DNA from: Glandiceps talaboti | Lineage: Eukaryota; Hemichordata; Enteropneusta; Spengelidae | Assembly (NCBI RefSeq): GCF_964340395.1 | Contig: NC_135564.1 | Span: forward strand, 15,833,457-15,897,456 | Length of the DNA: 64,000 nucleotides | Direction of reading: 5' to 3' | Shown: positions 12,034 to 24,258 of the stretch, one piece after another | How the letters are laid out: each line of letters starts with the position of its first letter | Position numbering within the stretch: the stretch's first letter is position 1 | Notes under the pieces: generated by a model | The model's input: the letters and a program-made list of their open reading frames with translations, nothing else | Databases searched by the model: none | Told to the model about the DNA's origin: nothing | Made by a program: the position numbers and the translations under genes

Positions 12034-15000
12034 ATGGCAACCAATGCATCATCACCAAAGCCTGATAAAAAGGTATCCCTACCACAAGCATTCAAAGAGA
12101 GATACCAGGATGATGAATCCCAGTCTGAGGGTATTGGTAGTATAGTCATAGCCCTACCAAGTCGCAAATCAGGTAACTCTCAATACCAGTGTCCCTCTTT
12201 AAGTTTCACCCCCATTTTCCACATATTATGCATTTAGCACTTTTGCACTCACTTTTCGCATTCACATTGTCAATTTTGGGACGCTCACATATTTCCCCCT
12301 TTGCGGGGGTAATCCCCACAAAAATTACATTTACATATCTGTACCATGTTGCAGATGAAAAGTTAAACTATCTATGTTCTCCTCCCTCCCCCTCAAGGGT
12401 TTCATAGCCATAACTGGTCTCAAATCAGGTAATATCATACGTAATAGATTCTCAGGAAATTTACAAGAACTTGAAATTGGTAATAACAGGGATTTATACC
12501 CAAAGAGGTGGAAACTGTCACCATTCATTCAATATCCAGCTTTCTTCCTCAGATATTGGAAAATGATATGTACAAGTAAGGAGATCTAAAATAGGTGTTG
12601 AAGTAAGCTTCATGCCACCAAAAGCTTATATTATAATATAGGCTTATATGGTTACTAGCCCTCGTTGTATGTTTGTAGTGTCTGTGACTCGAGTGCTAAG
12701 TGTAGACTGTAAGATATGTGGTAACGTTTCGCCCTCATTGGCCTCCTCGCTTAGGGGTTGGCCGATGTGTGAGGGCGCCCTGTCATGACATACCTTACAC
12801 ACTATGCTAAGTGATATTGTCAGCCAAGTGACTGCAGTCAGAATTGAGTCACAAACCCACCAAACTATGCAAGCAGGGCTAGAGTGCTACCAGACCACAT
12901 TTTACTCATAATCTATGGGTACACCTCACTGCTAAGGAAAGGAAGCCCTCAGCAAACTAAAGTAAAGATAGACACAACTAAAATTGTTGTTGCAACATGT
13001 TGATACATTGTGTAAGGTAGTAGCTAGTTTATAAAATACTGTTAAATGGAAATTGATGTGTAATTATCACGCTCACAGTAGAGTGGTGTCTCTGATAGCA
13101 AGTTATCCTCAAAACGTAAAAGTTCAGTTAATTGCAAGTGGTGGTTAAGTGTTCTCTAGTTTGTACAATACTGCGAGTACCTTATAAATATGCAGCATAA
13201 ACTACATCCAAACACATGTAAACTTAGCTTGTGCCCCTTTAACAGTTAGATTCATCTTATTTTCTACTAATTTCAGGGTCAGCACCATTTGTCCCACAAT
13301 GCCTTACTTTTTATGACTGCTGCATAAACTGTGCAGGGGATGATGGGGAAATTGAGAAGCTATGTCCTGGGGTAAAGGAACTTGATCTTACACAGAACAA
13401 ACTTGAAGACTGGAAAGAGGTTTGCATCAATTTTTATCAAGTATGAAAAAGATTTGATGTCTGGAATGAAAGGATTTCCATATATGGAATGGGATTTTTA
13501 CACTTAAAATAGAAAGCCTTCCTAGCTATATCTCTAAAAGCTTTCCTGGGATCAAGGAGGGGGGGGGGGGGAATTAACACTCAAACAAATTGTGTAAAAT
13601 AATGACATAATCACCTGTTCATACTCATTAAAACTCAAAATGGGATAAAAAGAGTATTTAGATATCCAGAACAATTATAACTTGTCTTTGAGTTGAGATT
13701 AATTATGATACAAATTATGATACCTATGACTGAATCAGTGATTGAAAATGAGCAATATTGATTATACAAGCTTTGTTCAGACAATAGGCTTTGTTATTGA
13801 TCCATACAGGTGTTTTCAATTGTCTCAGCTGCCTCATTTACATGTTATTGTTCTTTACAAGTGTTTTCCATAGTGTCTCAGCTACTTAATTTACATAATT
13901 TTTTAAATTTTATTTCCCTTGTCTCATCCATTTCATTTTGATGTTATTGTTCTTTACATGTGTTTCCATTGTCTCAACTGCCTCATTTACATATTATTGT
14001 TCTTTACAGGTGTTTTCCATTGTGTCTCAACTACCTCATTTACAATTCCTGAACCTCAGCGCCAATCCTCTCACTCAGCCACTCGCAAAAGAACAACTGG
14101 AGATCGTATCCATGGCACCAATCACCAAATTAGTGCTAAATAATACCAGGGTAAAGTGGGATGCTCTTCCTCTATTACTGAGTATTATGCCAAAGTAAGT
14201 AGTCAGGTCCTGACTGATTTGGTCCCCGTTTTACTTGTGACAATCACCAAGTAGTGTTAAACAGACTTCAATTCACAAAGCAGTGTGAACACAACAAAAG
14301 CCCATGGCGTGTGTATGCCAATATGATATACTATTTGCAGGAGTGCATTTATAGGTGTGGTTGTCAGTAGAAAACACTGCAATGCAAGCACTTTGGGTAA
14401 ACCCACCCATGAGTCATGGGGTTCTGTTATTATTTGATAATTATGTTTCATAAAAACAACAAATTTCATTTAAAAAATGTAATCATAGAAGTATGCAATA
14501 ATGTTTTCAGTATTGCACTGCCGTGTAAGTACAAATAGGACTATGTAAATACAGATACAAGTCATCACCAGACTAGCACATTGTATTTTCTACAATATCT
14601 ATTCTATACAAAATCTATATATGATTATACCATGCACGAGTGATTTAGAACAAAAAATATGGAATATATGCTCCAGATGGTCATTCTACGTCACGACAAT
14701 GTGCATCTATGTCATCACAACGTGCGTGTACGTCACTGGTTCTGCTGTGTTCAAAATATTAGTCAAAACATTCAAAATTACCATTATTTTCCTCGATTTT
14801 TCTTCGATATTACTGGCACTGGTATAATTATGTTATTCTCCAATATTTTTCTTCATGCAGCCGTACAATACTCGTGACCTAAGGGTTAATTGTCACTACG
14901 TGTCTAGCGACTCATGGTGACAAAGGCCCCTTAGGTCACTCATGTTTTCCTTGGCAGAATGAAGAAAACTATTGGGGAATAACATGATGATACATCTAAT

Positions 15001-15858
15001 TGTTCAGTCAATAGACAGGGTCTCAACTGTGTGATTGTAGTAATTTCAGAAATGTTAGATATATATTTTCTGTCTATATTTTCTAATAGATTGGAAGAAC
15101 TGCATCTAAGTCTGAATAGTTATGGAACTGTAGACATATCTGGCACTCCACATACTGGCATTAAGTTGTTGCAGTTCAACAATAACGGAATAACAGACTT
15201 CCAGCAAATTTGTAAACTTGGAAAAGTCTTCCCAAACTTGGAGCACTTGTACCTGGTGGAGAACAACATCCAAATGCTCTCTGGGAATTTTCCAGACAGC
15301 TTTCCTTGTCTCAAATGTTTAAGCATCACCAACAACGAAATAAGTAGCTGGGAAGAGTTGGATAAGATTAATGAGTTCCCAAAATTGAGTGATATCCGTA
15401 TAAAATGTATACCATTCCTGGATACGTACCCGGAGAAGGAAAGACGTGCTTTGGTTGTAGCTAGGTTGCCCGGTGTGTTGAGGTTGAATGGCACTAGAAT
15501 AACAGAAACTGAGAGAGAGGATGCTGAAAGACGGTTTATCAGATATTATATGGATAAAGATCCTGATGAACAACCACAGAGGTGAGTATTTAATTTTAAA
15601 ACACATTACAGCCACATTGTTTTGCATTGATTTGTTTGACTTAAACATGCATTAGCTGCAACCAGGAAATTGTTTTTGCATCATCACATAACCAAGGATA
15701 CAGTCACTAACAATTGGTCAACTCAAGATTCTACCACATGAATGGTTTCACTGCCATAACTTTACATAATATGATGTACTAAGTTAACATGCATGCATGT
15801 AAACATGTATACGCAAATGCTAACTCAAAGGCACACACACGAGCACGCTAAAACACAC

Positions 15859-15924
<66 letters not shown>

Positions 15925-16452
15925 ATGATGATAGACAGATGTGGCCTCAATTGTGCTATGTGTTTTTAGTGTAAGAGTACATGTAGAAGAAATTGCTACT
16001 TACATCTAGGTGCTTCAAACTAGATTCTAAAGGGGTAACTTAATTTTATTTTCTCTTTTCATTTAATTTACAGGTACCATGACTTAGTAAAGGTGTGTGG
16101 AAAATTGGATCCACTGGTAGAAATTGATATGTCCCCAGATTACGTTGTTTGTTGTCTTATCAAATATGAAGACAAACAGAGCCTCATGAAAGTTGACACC
16201 AAAAAAACAGTCTTGGAGTTCAAAGCTGAGTTGGAATCATTTGTAGGGCTCCCACCAAATGAATTTCGATTGTTTTATTTTGACCATGACATGATTGGCA
16301 CTGCATATGGTGGTCGTGAGGAGCTGGCATCAGCTAAGCGACATTTGCATGCTTTTAAATTAAAAGATGGGGATGAATTTCATATAGAGAAACACTGGCA
16401 TGGGGCTGAAGGAAAGTTTTGTAGTACCTGTCTTACATGCTTGTATCAGTAA
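12034..16452 (+). CDS. TBCEL: Tubulin-folding cofactor E-like protein (TBCEL)
   Basis: Cytosolic LRR protein related to tubulin chaperone E; the family destabilises tubulin dimers. Coding exons 12034-12172, 13277-13419, 14010-14194, 15090-15581 and 16074-16452 join in phase to 445 residues (human TBCEL about 424). Leucine-rich repeats run from ELDLTQNKLEDW through LEELHLSLN, LLQFNNNGITDF, LEHLYLVENNI and CLSITNNEISSW. The LRR cap follows with ARLPGVLRLNG and EREDAERRFIRYYMD. The C-terminal ubiquitin-like domain includes FYFD at about residue 383 and HAFKLKDGDEFHIEKHW. The N-terminus lacks the CAP-Gly domain of TBCE, which favours TBCEL. After HIEKHW, the expected end of the fold, the last ~16 codons and the TAA overlap an antisense LINE. 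The start at 12034 has an acceptable context and begins a Ser/Lys-rich leader. Confidence 0.93.
14265..14560. mobile_element. MITE family F, copy 2 (partial)
   Basis: Carries AAAACACTGCAATGCAAGCAC and the end CATGGGGTTCTGTTATTATT (about 14417-14436), followed by the family's second block with AGTATTGCAC. It matches copies at 7.1, 34.4 and 41.3 kb. It sits in a TBCEL intron. Confidence 0.6.
14672..14975. repeat. Dispersed repeat family E, copy 1
   Basis: About 300 bp with close similarity to 44393-44690, in the same orientation. Shared blocks include TCACTGGTTCTGCT, GGTATAATTATGTT, CTCCAATATTTTTCTTCAT and AGGCCCCTTAGGTCACT. Internal inverted CCTAAG/CTTAGG-type boxes suggest a hairpin-forming DNA element. 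Intronic in TBCEL. Confidence 0.75.
15861..15922. repeat. (CA)n microsatellite in TBCEL intron
   Basis: About 31 uninterrupted CA dinucleotides in the last TBCEL intron. Confidence 0.95.
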
Positions 16453-18470
16453 GGTTTTTGAATGTGATTTCCTGGGTGTACGAGGGTTGAATTTAACATG
16501 GGTTTCAGCAGGGATAGCAACTAGGTCATTTATGATTCTAAACATGAGCTGAAGTCCTTGTTCTCTTCTTCACTCGTGGTTTCTATTTAAGTTCCTTTAA
16601 CATGGTGGTGACACTGCTTTCCCTTCTATAGTCATTGATGAAACGTGCAGTATGTCTTTGTATGTTTTCCAGTTTGGTCATATCCTTGATGAGATAAGGG
16701 GTCCCATACTACAGAGGCATAGTCCATGATTGAACGGACAAGAGATGTATATGCTGTTTGCTTTATGGTTGAGTTACAATGGCGAAGATTCCTCCTGATG
16801 AAACCAAGTGTTGATGATGCCTTATTGCTGACTTTGTTGATATGGGTGGTCCATTTAAGGTTGTTACTTATGGTGATGCCTAAGTAGGGATTTTCAGTGA
16901 CATTTTCCAGTTCATGATTGTTCTGAGAGTAATTGTGTGTAAGTGGAGATTTACTCCGACTTATGGTCATCAGGTAGCATTTAGTTGTGTTGAACCTCAT
17001 TCCCCATGTTTCTGACCAGTTTTCAAGAGCTTTGAGATCCTGTTGGAGTTTTAGCTGGTCATCAGATGATTTAATGGATCTATAGAGTAAGCAGTCATCT
17101 GCAAAGAGTCTAACTTGTGATGATACACATTGTGGGAGGTCATTTATGTGGCATAAGAACAAGAGCGGTCCAAGAACAGTCCCCTATGGTACGCCGGAAT
17201 CTACAGTGCAACAGTTTGATGTTTAGCCCTCAATGATGACTTGATGTGTTCGGTTTGTTAAGAATGAGGAGATCCACTGGTGTATGTTGCCCCTTATTCC
17301 GTAATTGTCTAATTTGTTTAACAGTTTTCGGTGAGGTACTGTGTCAAATGTCTGGTAAAATCTAATATTGCAAGGTCTGTCTGGATTTTTTTATCGAAAG
17401 TTGACAGAATATCATGCATGGTGGTTACTAATTGACTTTCACATGAGTAGCCACTACGGAAACCATGTTGCGCAAGGGTGAGAGAATTCCTTGGAGCTCT
17501 AGATAATCTAGTATGTGTCAACAGACGATGTGTTCAAGTAATTTGCAACATACACATGTCAGCGAGATAGATCTGTAATTACTTGCAATGTGTCTGTTTC
17601 CCTTTTTAAAGACGGGAGATGTTCGCATTTCTCCAATCCTCTGGCAATGTCCCGGTATCAAGGCTGAGCTGGAATATATCAGTGATAGCTGGAGCTAATT
17701 CTGAAGCACAGGTTTTAATAAAAGAATGAAGTTTGGTATATTGTCTGGGCCACATGCTTTGCCGATGTTTACATTTCTTAGTAGGTTCTCTCCACCTTCT
17801 ACACTGATATTGATGTCAGTGATAGATTGGGTAGTTTTTCTGTGGCATAGTTGGCATTGACTCGTCTGGGTTTTCCTTGGTGAAGACTGATTTAAACTGT
17901 TTATTTAGTAAGTTGGCTTTTACTTTGCTGTCCTGATGTAAAATCCCTCGTTCCTTGATGCCAGCTATCCCGATGTTATCCTTCCTTTTAGCTTTGATGT
18001 ACTTCCAAAAGCATTTGTTGTTACCCTTTTCCATTGATTTCTTCATGATGTTGTTTACATGTTGCCAATGTGCATGTCTTATGTTCTTCTGTGTTCGTCG
18101 TTTGTGTTCTCTGTAATTGTCCCAGTTGTCCTGTGAGTTTGATGTTTTAGCACATTTGAAGAGAATATGTTTCCGTCTAATCTGCTTCCTTAGCTTTCCT
18201 GTGATCCAAGGTAAGTTGTGCTGTTTTGATGTTAACTAGATGGGATGTCCTTGTTCATAACCTTTTTATACCATTTTTTAGTTTGGTCCATTTAATTTCT
18301 ACGGAGGTTGTATCCATTTTCCGTACTTCATGACTGAGGGATGATATGTCTTGTTTGACCTGGTCTATATCTGTTTTCTTGTATAAGTACACTCTTCTTC
18401 TGTGAGGTTTATGATATCCTATCATGTGACTGTGTTTTAATAAGTTGGATATCAATAGGAATCAAAGATA
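16405..18470 (-). mobile_element. Truncated LINE (Jockey/CR1-like non-LTR retrotransposon), antisense
   Basis: Pieces of one reverse transcriptase are readable on the minus strand in several frames. The pre-RT linker has KPHRRRVYLYKKTD (about 18380), then QHGFRSGYSCESQL (about 17450) and GTVLGPLLF (about 17180). The catalytic box is RLFADDCLLYR (about 17100), followed by YLGITISNNLKW and SIMDYASVVWDP, and the C-terminal LVAIPAETHV block (about 16520). At least three frameshifts are implied. The Gln of the usual GVPQG motif is a TAG. No endonuclease domain is present, so the copy is 5'-truncated. Its 3' UTR and tail are also missing, because the RT C-terminus stops inside the TBCEL terminal exon. 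Confidence 0.88.
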
Positions 18471-19040
18471 AGTATTATTAGTCTAGTTCCCATATAGTGT
18501 TGTGTTCACTACAATCATCTCTACCGTATAGTCATACTGGTTACTGTAGCACAAGATTCTGTGCTTACCACCAGCAGCAGCGATTGTTTAATGGTATTGG
18601 AGCATTAATATAAACATCAAAAAAGCTGTACTAATTGAATATTAATGAGCAATTGTCTGAATGAAGGAAACCAATTACAACTTGCTGTCGGTATGTGATG
18701 GATTACTACTGACATGCGCTGTTCGCCATTGCCCCAGCAGGTGGTTTTATTTAGATTTTTCTGTGAAAATTGTCAGGTTGACTATATGTCGAGAGGATAG
18801 TGGTTGTAGAAAATGTCGACATGTATAGGACAAGACTAAGTATTATAAACTCATTGATTTTATTACCATGTCATCGATATTATGTAGTCATTTTTAATTA
18901 GTTTGTCGTTATTTAACCAGTACGCTGTTTTTACCCCTAGTTTGTTTTTTATCTTTTTATACTGTGCAGCATTTTTGAATATTTTAAAAAATAGAAAAGG
19001 CTCTTTAGAAGATAACTAAACTGTAAGAAATAATGATACA

Positions 19041-19392
19041 AGGTAAAAAAATTGTTTGGTTCTGGTTACCCGACCCCACCTAGTTTTTCACTGCTGACCC
19101 TTAACTTTTTTTTTATTTATTCGAGAAAAAACAAACAAAAATGTGAATATTGTGAAGTCTCCAAGAAATAGTGGATGCAGAAACTGACATCAACTTAAAA
19201 AGACAATATAAAACTTTTCTTCCAATAACACAGACACCATTTTAAAAACAACGGAAAACATAACTACCGGTACCTGAACTAAACACTCACACATGAAAAA
19301 AAAAAAAATTAAATAAAATAAAAAATCTACCTACCCCACCTATTGTAAAATTGATTGTAATCAGAACCACACAATTTTTTTTGGTAGGCCTA
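19041..19392. mobile_element. MITE family A, copy 1
   Basis: Matches the copy at 25651-26036 in the same orientation. Shared blocks are GGTTACCCGACCCCACCTAG near the left end, GACATCAACTTAAAAAGACA inside, and ACCACACAATTTTTT...TAGGCCTA at the right end. The left terminus is eroded. Non-coding and non-autonomous. Confidence 0.85.
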
Positions 19393-21469
19393 AGAAAACT
19401 TGCAATAATATCAATATTAATCATATTGCTGCATTGATACATATCAAAATTTTTATTAGGCACAAAAGCCAAAAAAATCAGGTATAAAATTTCCTTCTCG
19501 TATGAAAAATGTTTTAATTATTGAATAATAGAATTAGCGCTCACACAATAAATTAGTTACCATGGTTACATGTACATGATTTGCATGAAAGTCTTTTATT
19601 GGATAATGCAAAAAATTGACAACCTTTTTACATATAAAGTATATTTACAGGGTTTGAATGGAGCAGTGGTCTTGAGTCCAGTAATCACTAAATTTTCATT
19701 GTCAACCACCAAATTTGACTTGGTATCACTGTATCAGTTTGGATTTAGCAGTGGTTGCAAGTCCAATAGCCACTACATTTTCATTCTGTACCACTGAATT
19801 CAGTTTACAGTGGTCAATCTTGGAACATTAATTATTATTTTCAAAGCATGCCAGAATTAAGCTGTAGTTTGGCTGTAAATAAGAATTGCTGATTGAGATA
19901 CTTCGAAAAAACCTTATAGCTGCAAGAAATTTTAGTTCAGAAATTTGGGAGATTCCCAGAGGAAATGTGTAAATGAAAACAAAATTGATAGGAGAATTGC
20001 AGAGAAAATGAATCTAACATTGATAGTGATTAGCCTGTGGACCACTGACATTCTGCTGCTGACCACCACAATATAAAACAGGTGGTCTACATGGACCATT
20101 TACTTTAATCGTCAGTCTGGAAAAGCGGCAATTTCCTTTGAACTATAGCTTGTACAGGTAAATAAATAGAGGAACTGTGCTTTAGTAGTCAAATTTCAAA
20201 CCTTTAAATTTTGTTGATATCCGAATTATCTTATGAATAGTTCAATGTAATTACATTTGTATAGATAACATGAATATCTGTGAAATAGAAACCACAATGT
20301 ATTTGTCTGAAATACTTTCTTTGTTGCCATTTTTCCTGATAATAAAAGTTCTTTTGTACAATATGAAATATTTGCAGTACTTGAGATGCTTGTATATACC
20401 AGTAGACAAGGTCACATATGCACAGACACGAGCCATTCTATCTTACACATCACACCTGTGTGTGTGTGTGTGTGTTTGTGTTTGTGTGTAGTATACACAT
20501 TCACACAACTGTGACACCTACAGATCCACTCAGTGGTATGCATAAACATCAGAGGACATAGTTGAGCACAACGATACACGCAAACACATCACCTGCATTT
20601 GTCAAATAATTTTATAAATTACTTTTTGAGCCTATTTGCACACCAAAGAGAGACATCTTAAGAAACGTTGACGGCAGATATGAACTTAGGCACTCAGATC
20701 AGCTGTTTCTGAGTTTGCTGTTCAGGCACACACACACACACTCACATGCATGCATGCATGCACGCACAGAGCACTACCATACCTGTAGCATGGTTGAACC
20801 TTAATTCATTGTGCTAAGAATTCATGACAGTCTCACACAGTTCCTTGGAATATGTCACACCTGATTTATTTAATATCATTATTTTGTAACCACTTAGCAA
20901 AAGGATATACCAGTATCATTTACATCATGTTTGAAAGACAGGTGTGTTGAAATATAGAATTTTGTACACATGTATGCGACATTTGGTATTTGTACATTAC
21001 ACATTGGCAAAGTATACAGTAAGTGAACACTACATAATGTGCATGCCAAATACTACTGAGAAAAAACATGCTGTCAGCAAACTAAGATAGACACAAACTA
21101 ACACTATTATATGTGGTAAATTACACAAGTGGTGATAGCAGTGCCTTGGTAACTTATGTAGATATATTCACCTTGTAATCAAGATGGTCAAAACACTGAA
21201 TGAAGTTGATTGTGCTGTCGCTTAAAGGGCTAATTAAATACAGTGACATATTTCTTTCCTGTATATTCATTATACGTAGTCCAACATTACTTTTGTAATA
21301 CTCCCTAAAATGGCAGTTTCATTGGTGCTATGCGAACATTTTGCACAGTCAGTCATGTACATGTAGCATAATGAGCATCATCTCAATCTGACCCTATGCT
21401 GATTGGGCCTTTAAGAAAAACTATTGGAGACACCGCCCTACTGTCAGTGTAATTACATCACGTTCGTTG

Positions 21470-22110
21470 ATAGCTAGGAAATCACTAATTATACAATTTG
21501 CTTATTAAAACTAAAAACACTATGGTAAAAGGCTTTTTTTTTGGGACAAGTGTGCTTTCTTAGGTTAATGTATAGGCCAAATTATACGGAATTTGAAGAG
21601 TGCATGATACTGCTTAATTACTGAATATCGTTCATTTTTCAAATTATGAGTAATTTAAGGTAAAAGTTGTATCAACAGCGTCTTAGCACAGGTGCATATT
21701 ATTATAGTTGATATATGTACCATATTGATAATTATATGAAATTTGAAGCTTGCATTTTTAAGATATATAATTACCGAAAATCATTAATTATGCAAATTAT
21801 TCATTAACACTATAAGGTACATCAACAAACTTTATAGGACATATGCGATTTGGTATGGTTAACGTGTCTACTGAATTATATTGAAATTGAAGTGTGTATT
21901 CTTAAGATATAGCCTAATTATCGGAAATAATTAATTATTCAAATTATTCGTTAACACACTAAAGTACATCAACTTTATAGGACATACGCGTTTTCTAATA
22001 GTTAACGCATGTACTAAATTATGTTGCTATTGAAGAATGGAGTTTTAAGATATTGCTTAATTAGTTGATTTCATTAATATGCAAATTTCCCTAATTAACA
22101 TGAACAGATC
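21470..22110. repeat. Diverged tandem satellite, unit about 137-157 bp
   Basis: About five degenerate units share CAAATTATTC(A/G)TTAACAC, TTTATAGGACATA(T/C)GCG, TTAAGATAT and TAATTA(T/C)CG boxes in the same order (near 21640, 21797, 21943 and 22073). The last unit runs into a block with ACCAAATTTCAGTATAATTG (about 22160). Internally repetitive non-autonomous elements have this look. Confidence 0.6.
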
Positions 22111-22632
22111 TCGCTCAAAAACTAATCAGGTCTAGCCATTACCCCAAAACATTATATGTACCAAATTTCAGTATAATTGAGCCAGCCGTTTTTAAGAAAA
22201 TGATCTCGGCCAGAGTGATCGTATTTACCAGGATTTGATTTAATGGCATGCCATATTTTACATTTCACTTGTAAAGACAGCAAATCAAAGAAAATTTACA
22301 AAGATCCTAATATGACGTACGCGTTTTGTGTCTCTGTTGTTGTTAGTCTTGAATATCTGTTATGTGTATCAAGTGTGTGAAAAACGGCATGCACTATGGG
22401 TGAAACACAAAGACAATACCATTTGTACCTCATGATTGAGTAGTGATTCGTTTGGTCATGAAATTCTTTTTATGATTGCATTGTAAAATGCTATTCGATA
22501 AACGTTTTTTTAATGTCCATATTTGTTCTCGAAGAGCAATTTGTTTCATACAATATTAGTAATTTGCATCAATATACAGTTGAGAGGTGATGATGCATTT
22601 GTTGTGTCTGAAAAGAAATGTCAGGTCCGGTC

Positions 22633-22992
22633 AGGCCTATACAAAAAATTGCGTGGTATCGATTACGCTCAGTTTTAGAATAGGTGGCGATAGGCAGATT
22701 CATTGATTATTTTTCATGTGTGAGTGTCTAGGTCGGGTAATTATGTTTTCTGTTGTTTTCCATATGGTGTCTGTGTTATTGGTGTCTTCCCATCAGATGT
22801 ACAACCATTATAGCAGTTTGGAAGAATCGAAGTTTTATGTTGTCTTTTTAAGTTTATGTCAGTTTCCGCATCCACTATTTCTCGTGAGACATCACATTTT
22901 TCGCATTTTATTTTCTCGAATATGGAAAAAGAAAAGTTTAGGTCAGTAGTGAAAAGCTAGGTGGGGGTCGGGTACTTGACTTTTTTAGGCCT
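22633..22992. mobile_element. MITE family A, copy 2 (inverted)
   Basis: Bounded by AGGCCTATACAAAAAATTG at the left and TTTTTTAGGCCT at the right. The interior is the reverse complement of copies 1 and 3, for example GGTCGGGTACTTGACT against the CCGACCC block. It lies about 140 bp downstream of the sulfotransferase stop. A TTTATT at 22907-22912 gives a minus-strand AATAAA that may serve that gene. Confidence 0.85.
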
Positions 22993-23130
22993 CAGTATTC
23001 TCAACGATTGTCCTGTCTAAATGTGCAATTTTACAATGCTCTGTTTATCATCACACAAAACGACGACTGTACAATACATCCTAAAAGTTGTTGTATGTGA
23101 TCATGTGTGTAACTATATGATATGAATAGT

Positions 23131-24258
23131 TTAGGATGTCCAAGAAAAGGTTTGTTTAACGAGGTTTGAGAACTCGTTATTATATGGCTTGAAATATTCT
23201 ACAAGATGACTCAAAACTTGCTTATCTACCTCTGGATGGGGCCTGCCTTTGTTGTCAGCCATGCACAATCCAGAAGCCTGAACACAATAAAAACCCTTAG
23301 TTTTGTTAAAGTAAAACGTGTTCTCATTGAAATATGGTTGCAGGTTTAGAAATGATTCCACTTTTTGGATTTCTGAGAGCGGGTTTATTTTGAATACACC
23401 CCCATCCAGGGTTAATATTCTGTCGGGTGTAAAATATTGTAACCACCGTTTGAAGCTATCAACATACACTCCCTTGCGTATAAAAATGTGATTTGCTCTA
23501 AGTTTTCCGTTTTCATCTAGAATTGTCGTTTCAAAGGTAGTATTTACAAAGGCGAGGTTTTTAAGACGCCTTCGGACGTTTTCTGCCTTTTTAGCTGTAA
23601 TATTATCCATGTGCTTTGGTTGAAGTAATTTTTCCTGTCTCTCTTTGACTGTCAACGTATGGACATATTGTGATATAGCGCGTTGTATGGGGTCACATGT
23701 AACTATAATAATCTTGGTGTTTGCTGAAAGGTCATTGAACACCCTTTCTGGTACTTGGTATCCTTCGAAATAGCCCGGTGACCTTTCTATTGTAAGCTGG
23801 TTTTTTGTTGAAACTGGCATCTTCTTGATATACCAATCAATTCCATTCTTATAAAAGAAATTGGTAAAGTAACTGGGTTCGTTCTTCGCTACGACAATAT
23901 TTGGGTGACTGTTAAGAAAACTGGACAGGGTTGCGGTTCCGCACTTCATTATGCCGGCTATAATTGCTACTGGAAGTCGTTTATGTTTTCCCCTCTCTTT
24001 GTCAGCTCTTTGTAAAGGCTCCTTGAGTATAATAGGACTGGTGTACCTTGCAAGCGTCAAATTTGGTTTGCGTGAAACGTTTAGCTTTTCAAGTGTTGCC
24101 GTGTTATACCCTTGCAATTGGTCGAGTACATGATCAGTGTTGTAAGCTGTTAAACTGAATATCTGACTGTCAGCTTTGTATAAATAGAAGATGATAACAG
24201 CCACTGAAGAAGATATCAGTAATCTTAGCAACAGAATCTTCTTCCTCCGCATCACCAT
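23131..24258 (-). CDS. Heparan sulfate 3-O-sulfotransferase-like Golgi enzyme (intronless)
   Basis: A 375-residue type II membrane protein that would transfer sulfate from PAPS to glucosamine 3-OH of heparan sulfate or a related glycan in the Golgi lumen. Short basic cytoplasmic tail (MVMRRKK), membrane anchor at about residues 8-26, stem to about 94, then a sulfotransferase domain. Visible motifs: 5'-phosphosulfate loop GIMKCGTATL (Lys105), candidate catalytic Glu127 in KNEPSYF, WYIKKMP and ERSPGYF. The 3'-phosphate loop is CDPIQRAIS (Arg193, Ser196). FYFNKTKGFYC (about 315-325) follows, with a second Cys at 332, then KGRPHP. This order matches HS3ST enzymes. Oddities are Cys in place of the usual Arg in RDP and loss of the His after the catalytic Glu (ExHFF is usual). 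Several N-glycosylation sequons are present. No intron interrupts the gene. Confidence 0.85.
   Translation of the reverse strand: MVMRRKKILLLRLLISSSVAVIIFYLYKADSQIFSLTAYNTDHVLDQLQGYNTATLEKLNVSRKPNLTLARYTSPIILKEPLQRADKERGKHKRLPVAIIAGIMKCGTATLSSFLNSHPNIVVAKNEPSYFTNFFYKNGIDWYIKKMPVSTKNQLTIERSPGYFEGYQVPERVFNDLSANTKIIIVTCDPIQRAISQYVHTLTVKERQEKLLQPKHMDNITAKKAENVRRRLKNLAFVNTTFETTILDENGKLRANHIFIRKGVYVDSFKRWLQYFTPDRILTLDGGVFKINPLSEIQKVESFLNLQPYFNENTFYFNKTKGFYCVQASGLCMADNKGRPHPEVDKQVLSHLVEYFKPYNNEFSNLVKQTFSWTS

Larger units (their letters stand above)
18471..23130. other. Gene-free spacer with MITEs and a diverged satellite
   Basis: No exon was found. It contains two MITE family A copies (about 19041-19392 and 22633-22992), a diverged tandem satellite (about 21470-22110), a short (GT)n run near 20458-20490, and a CATG-rich CA tract near 20728-20765. 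ORFs here are short and composition-driven. Confidence 0.5.
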
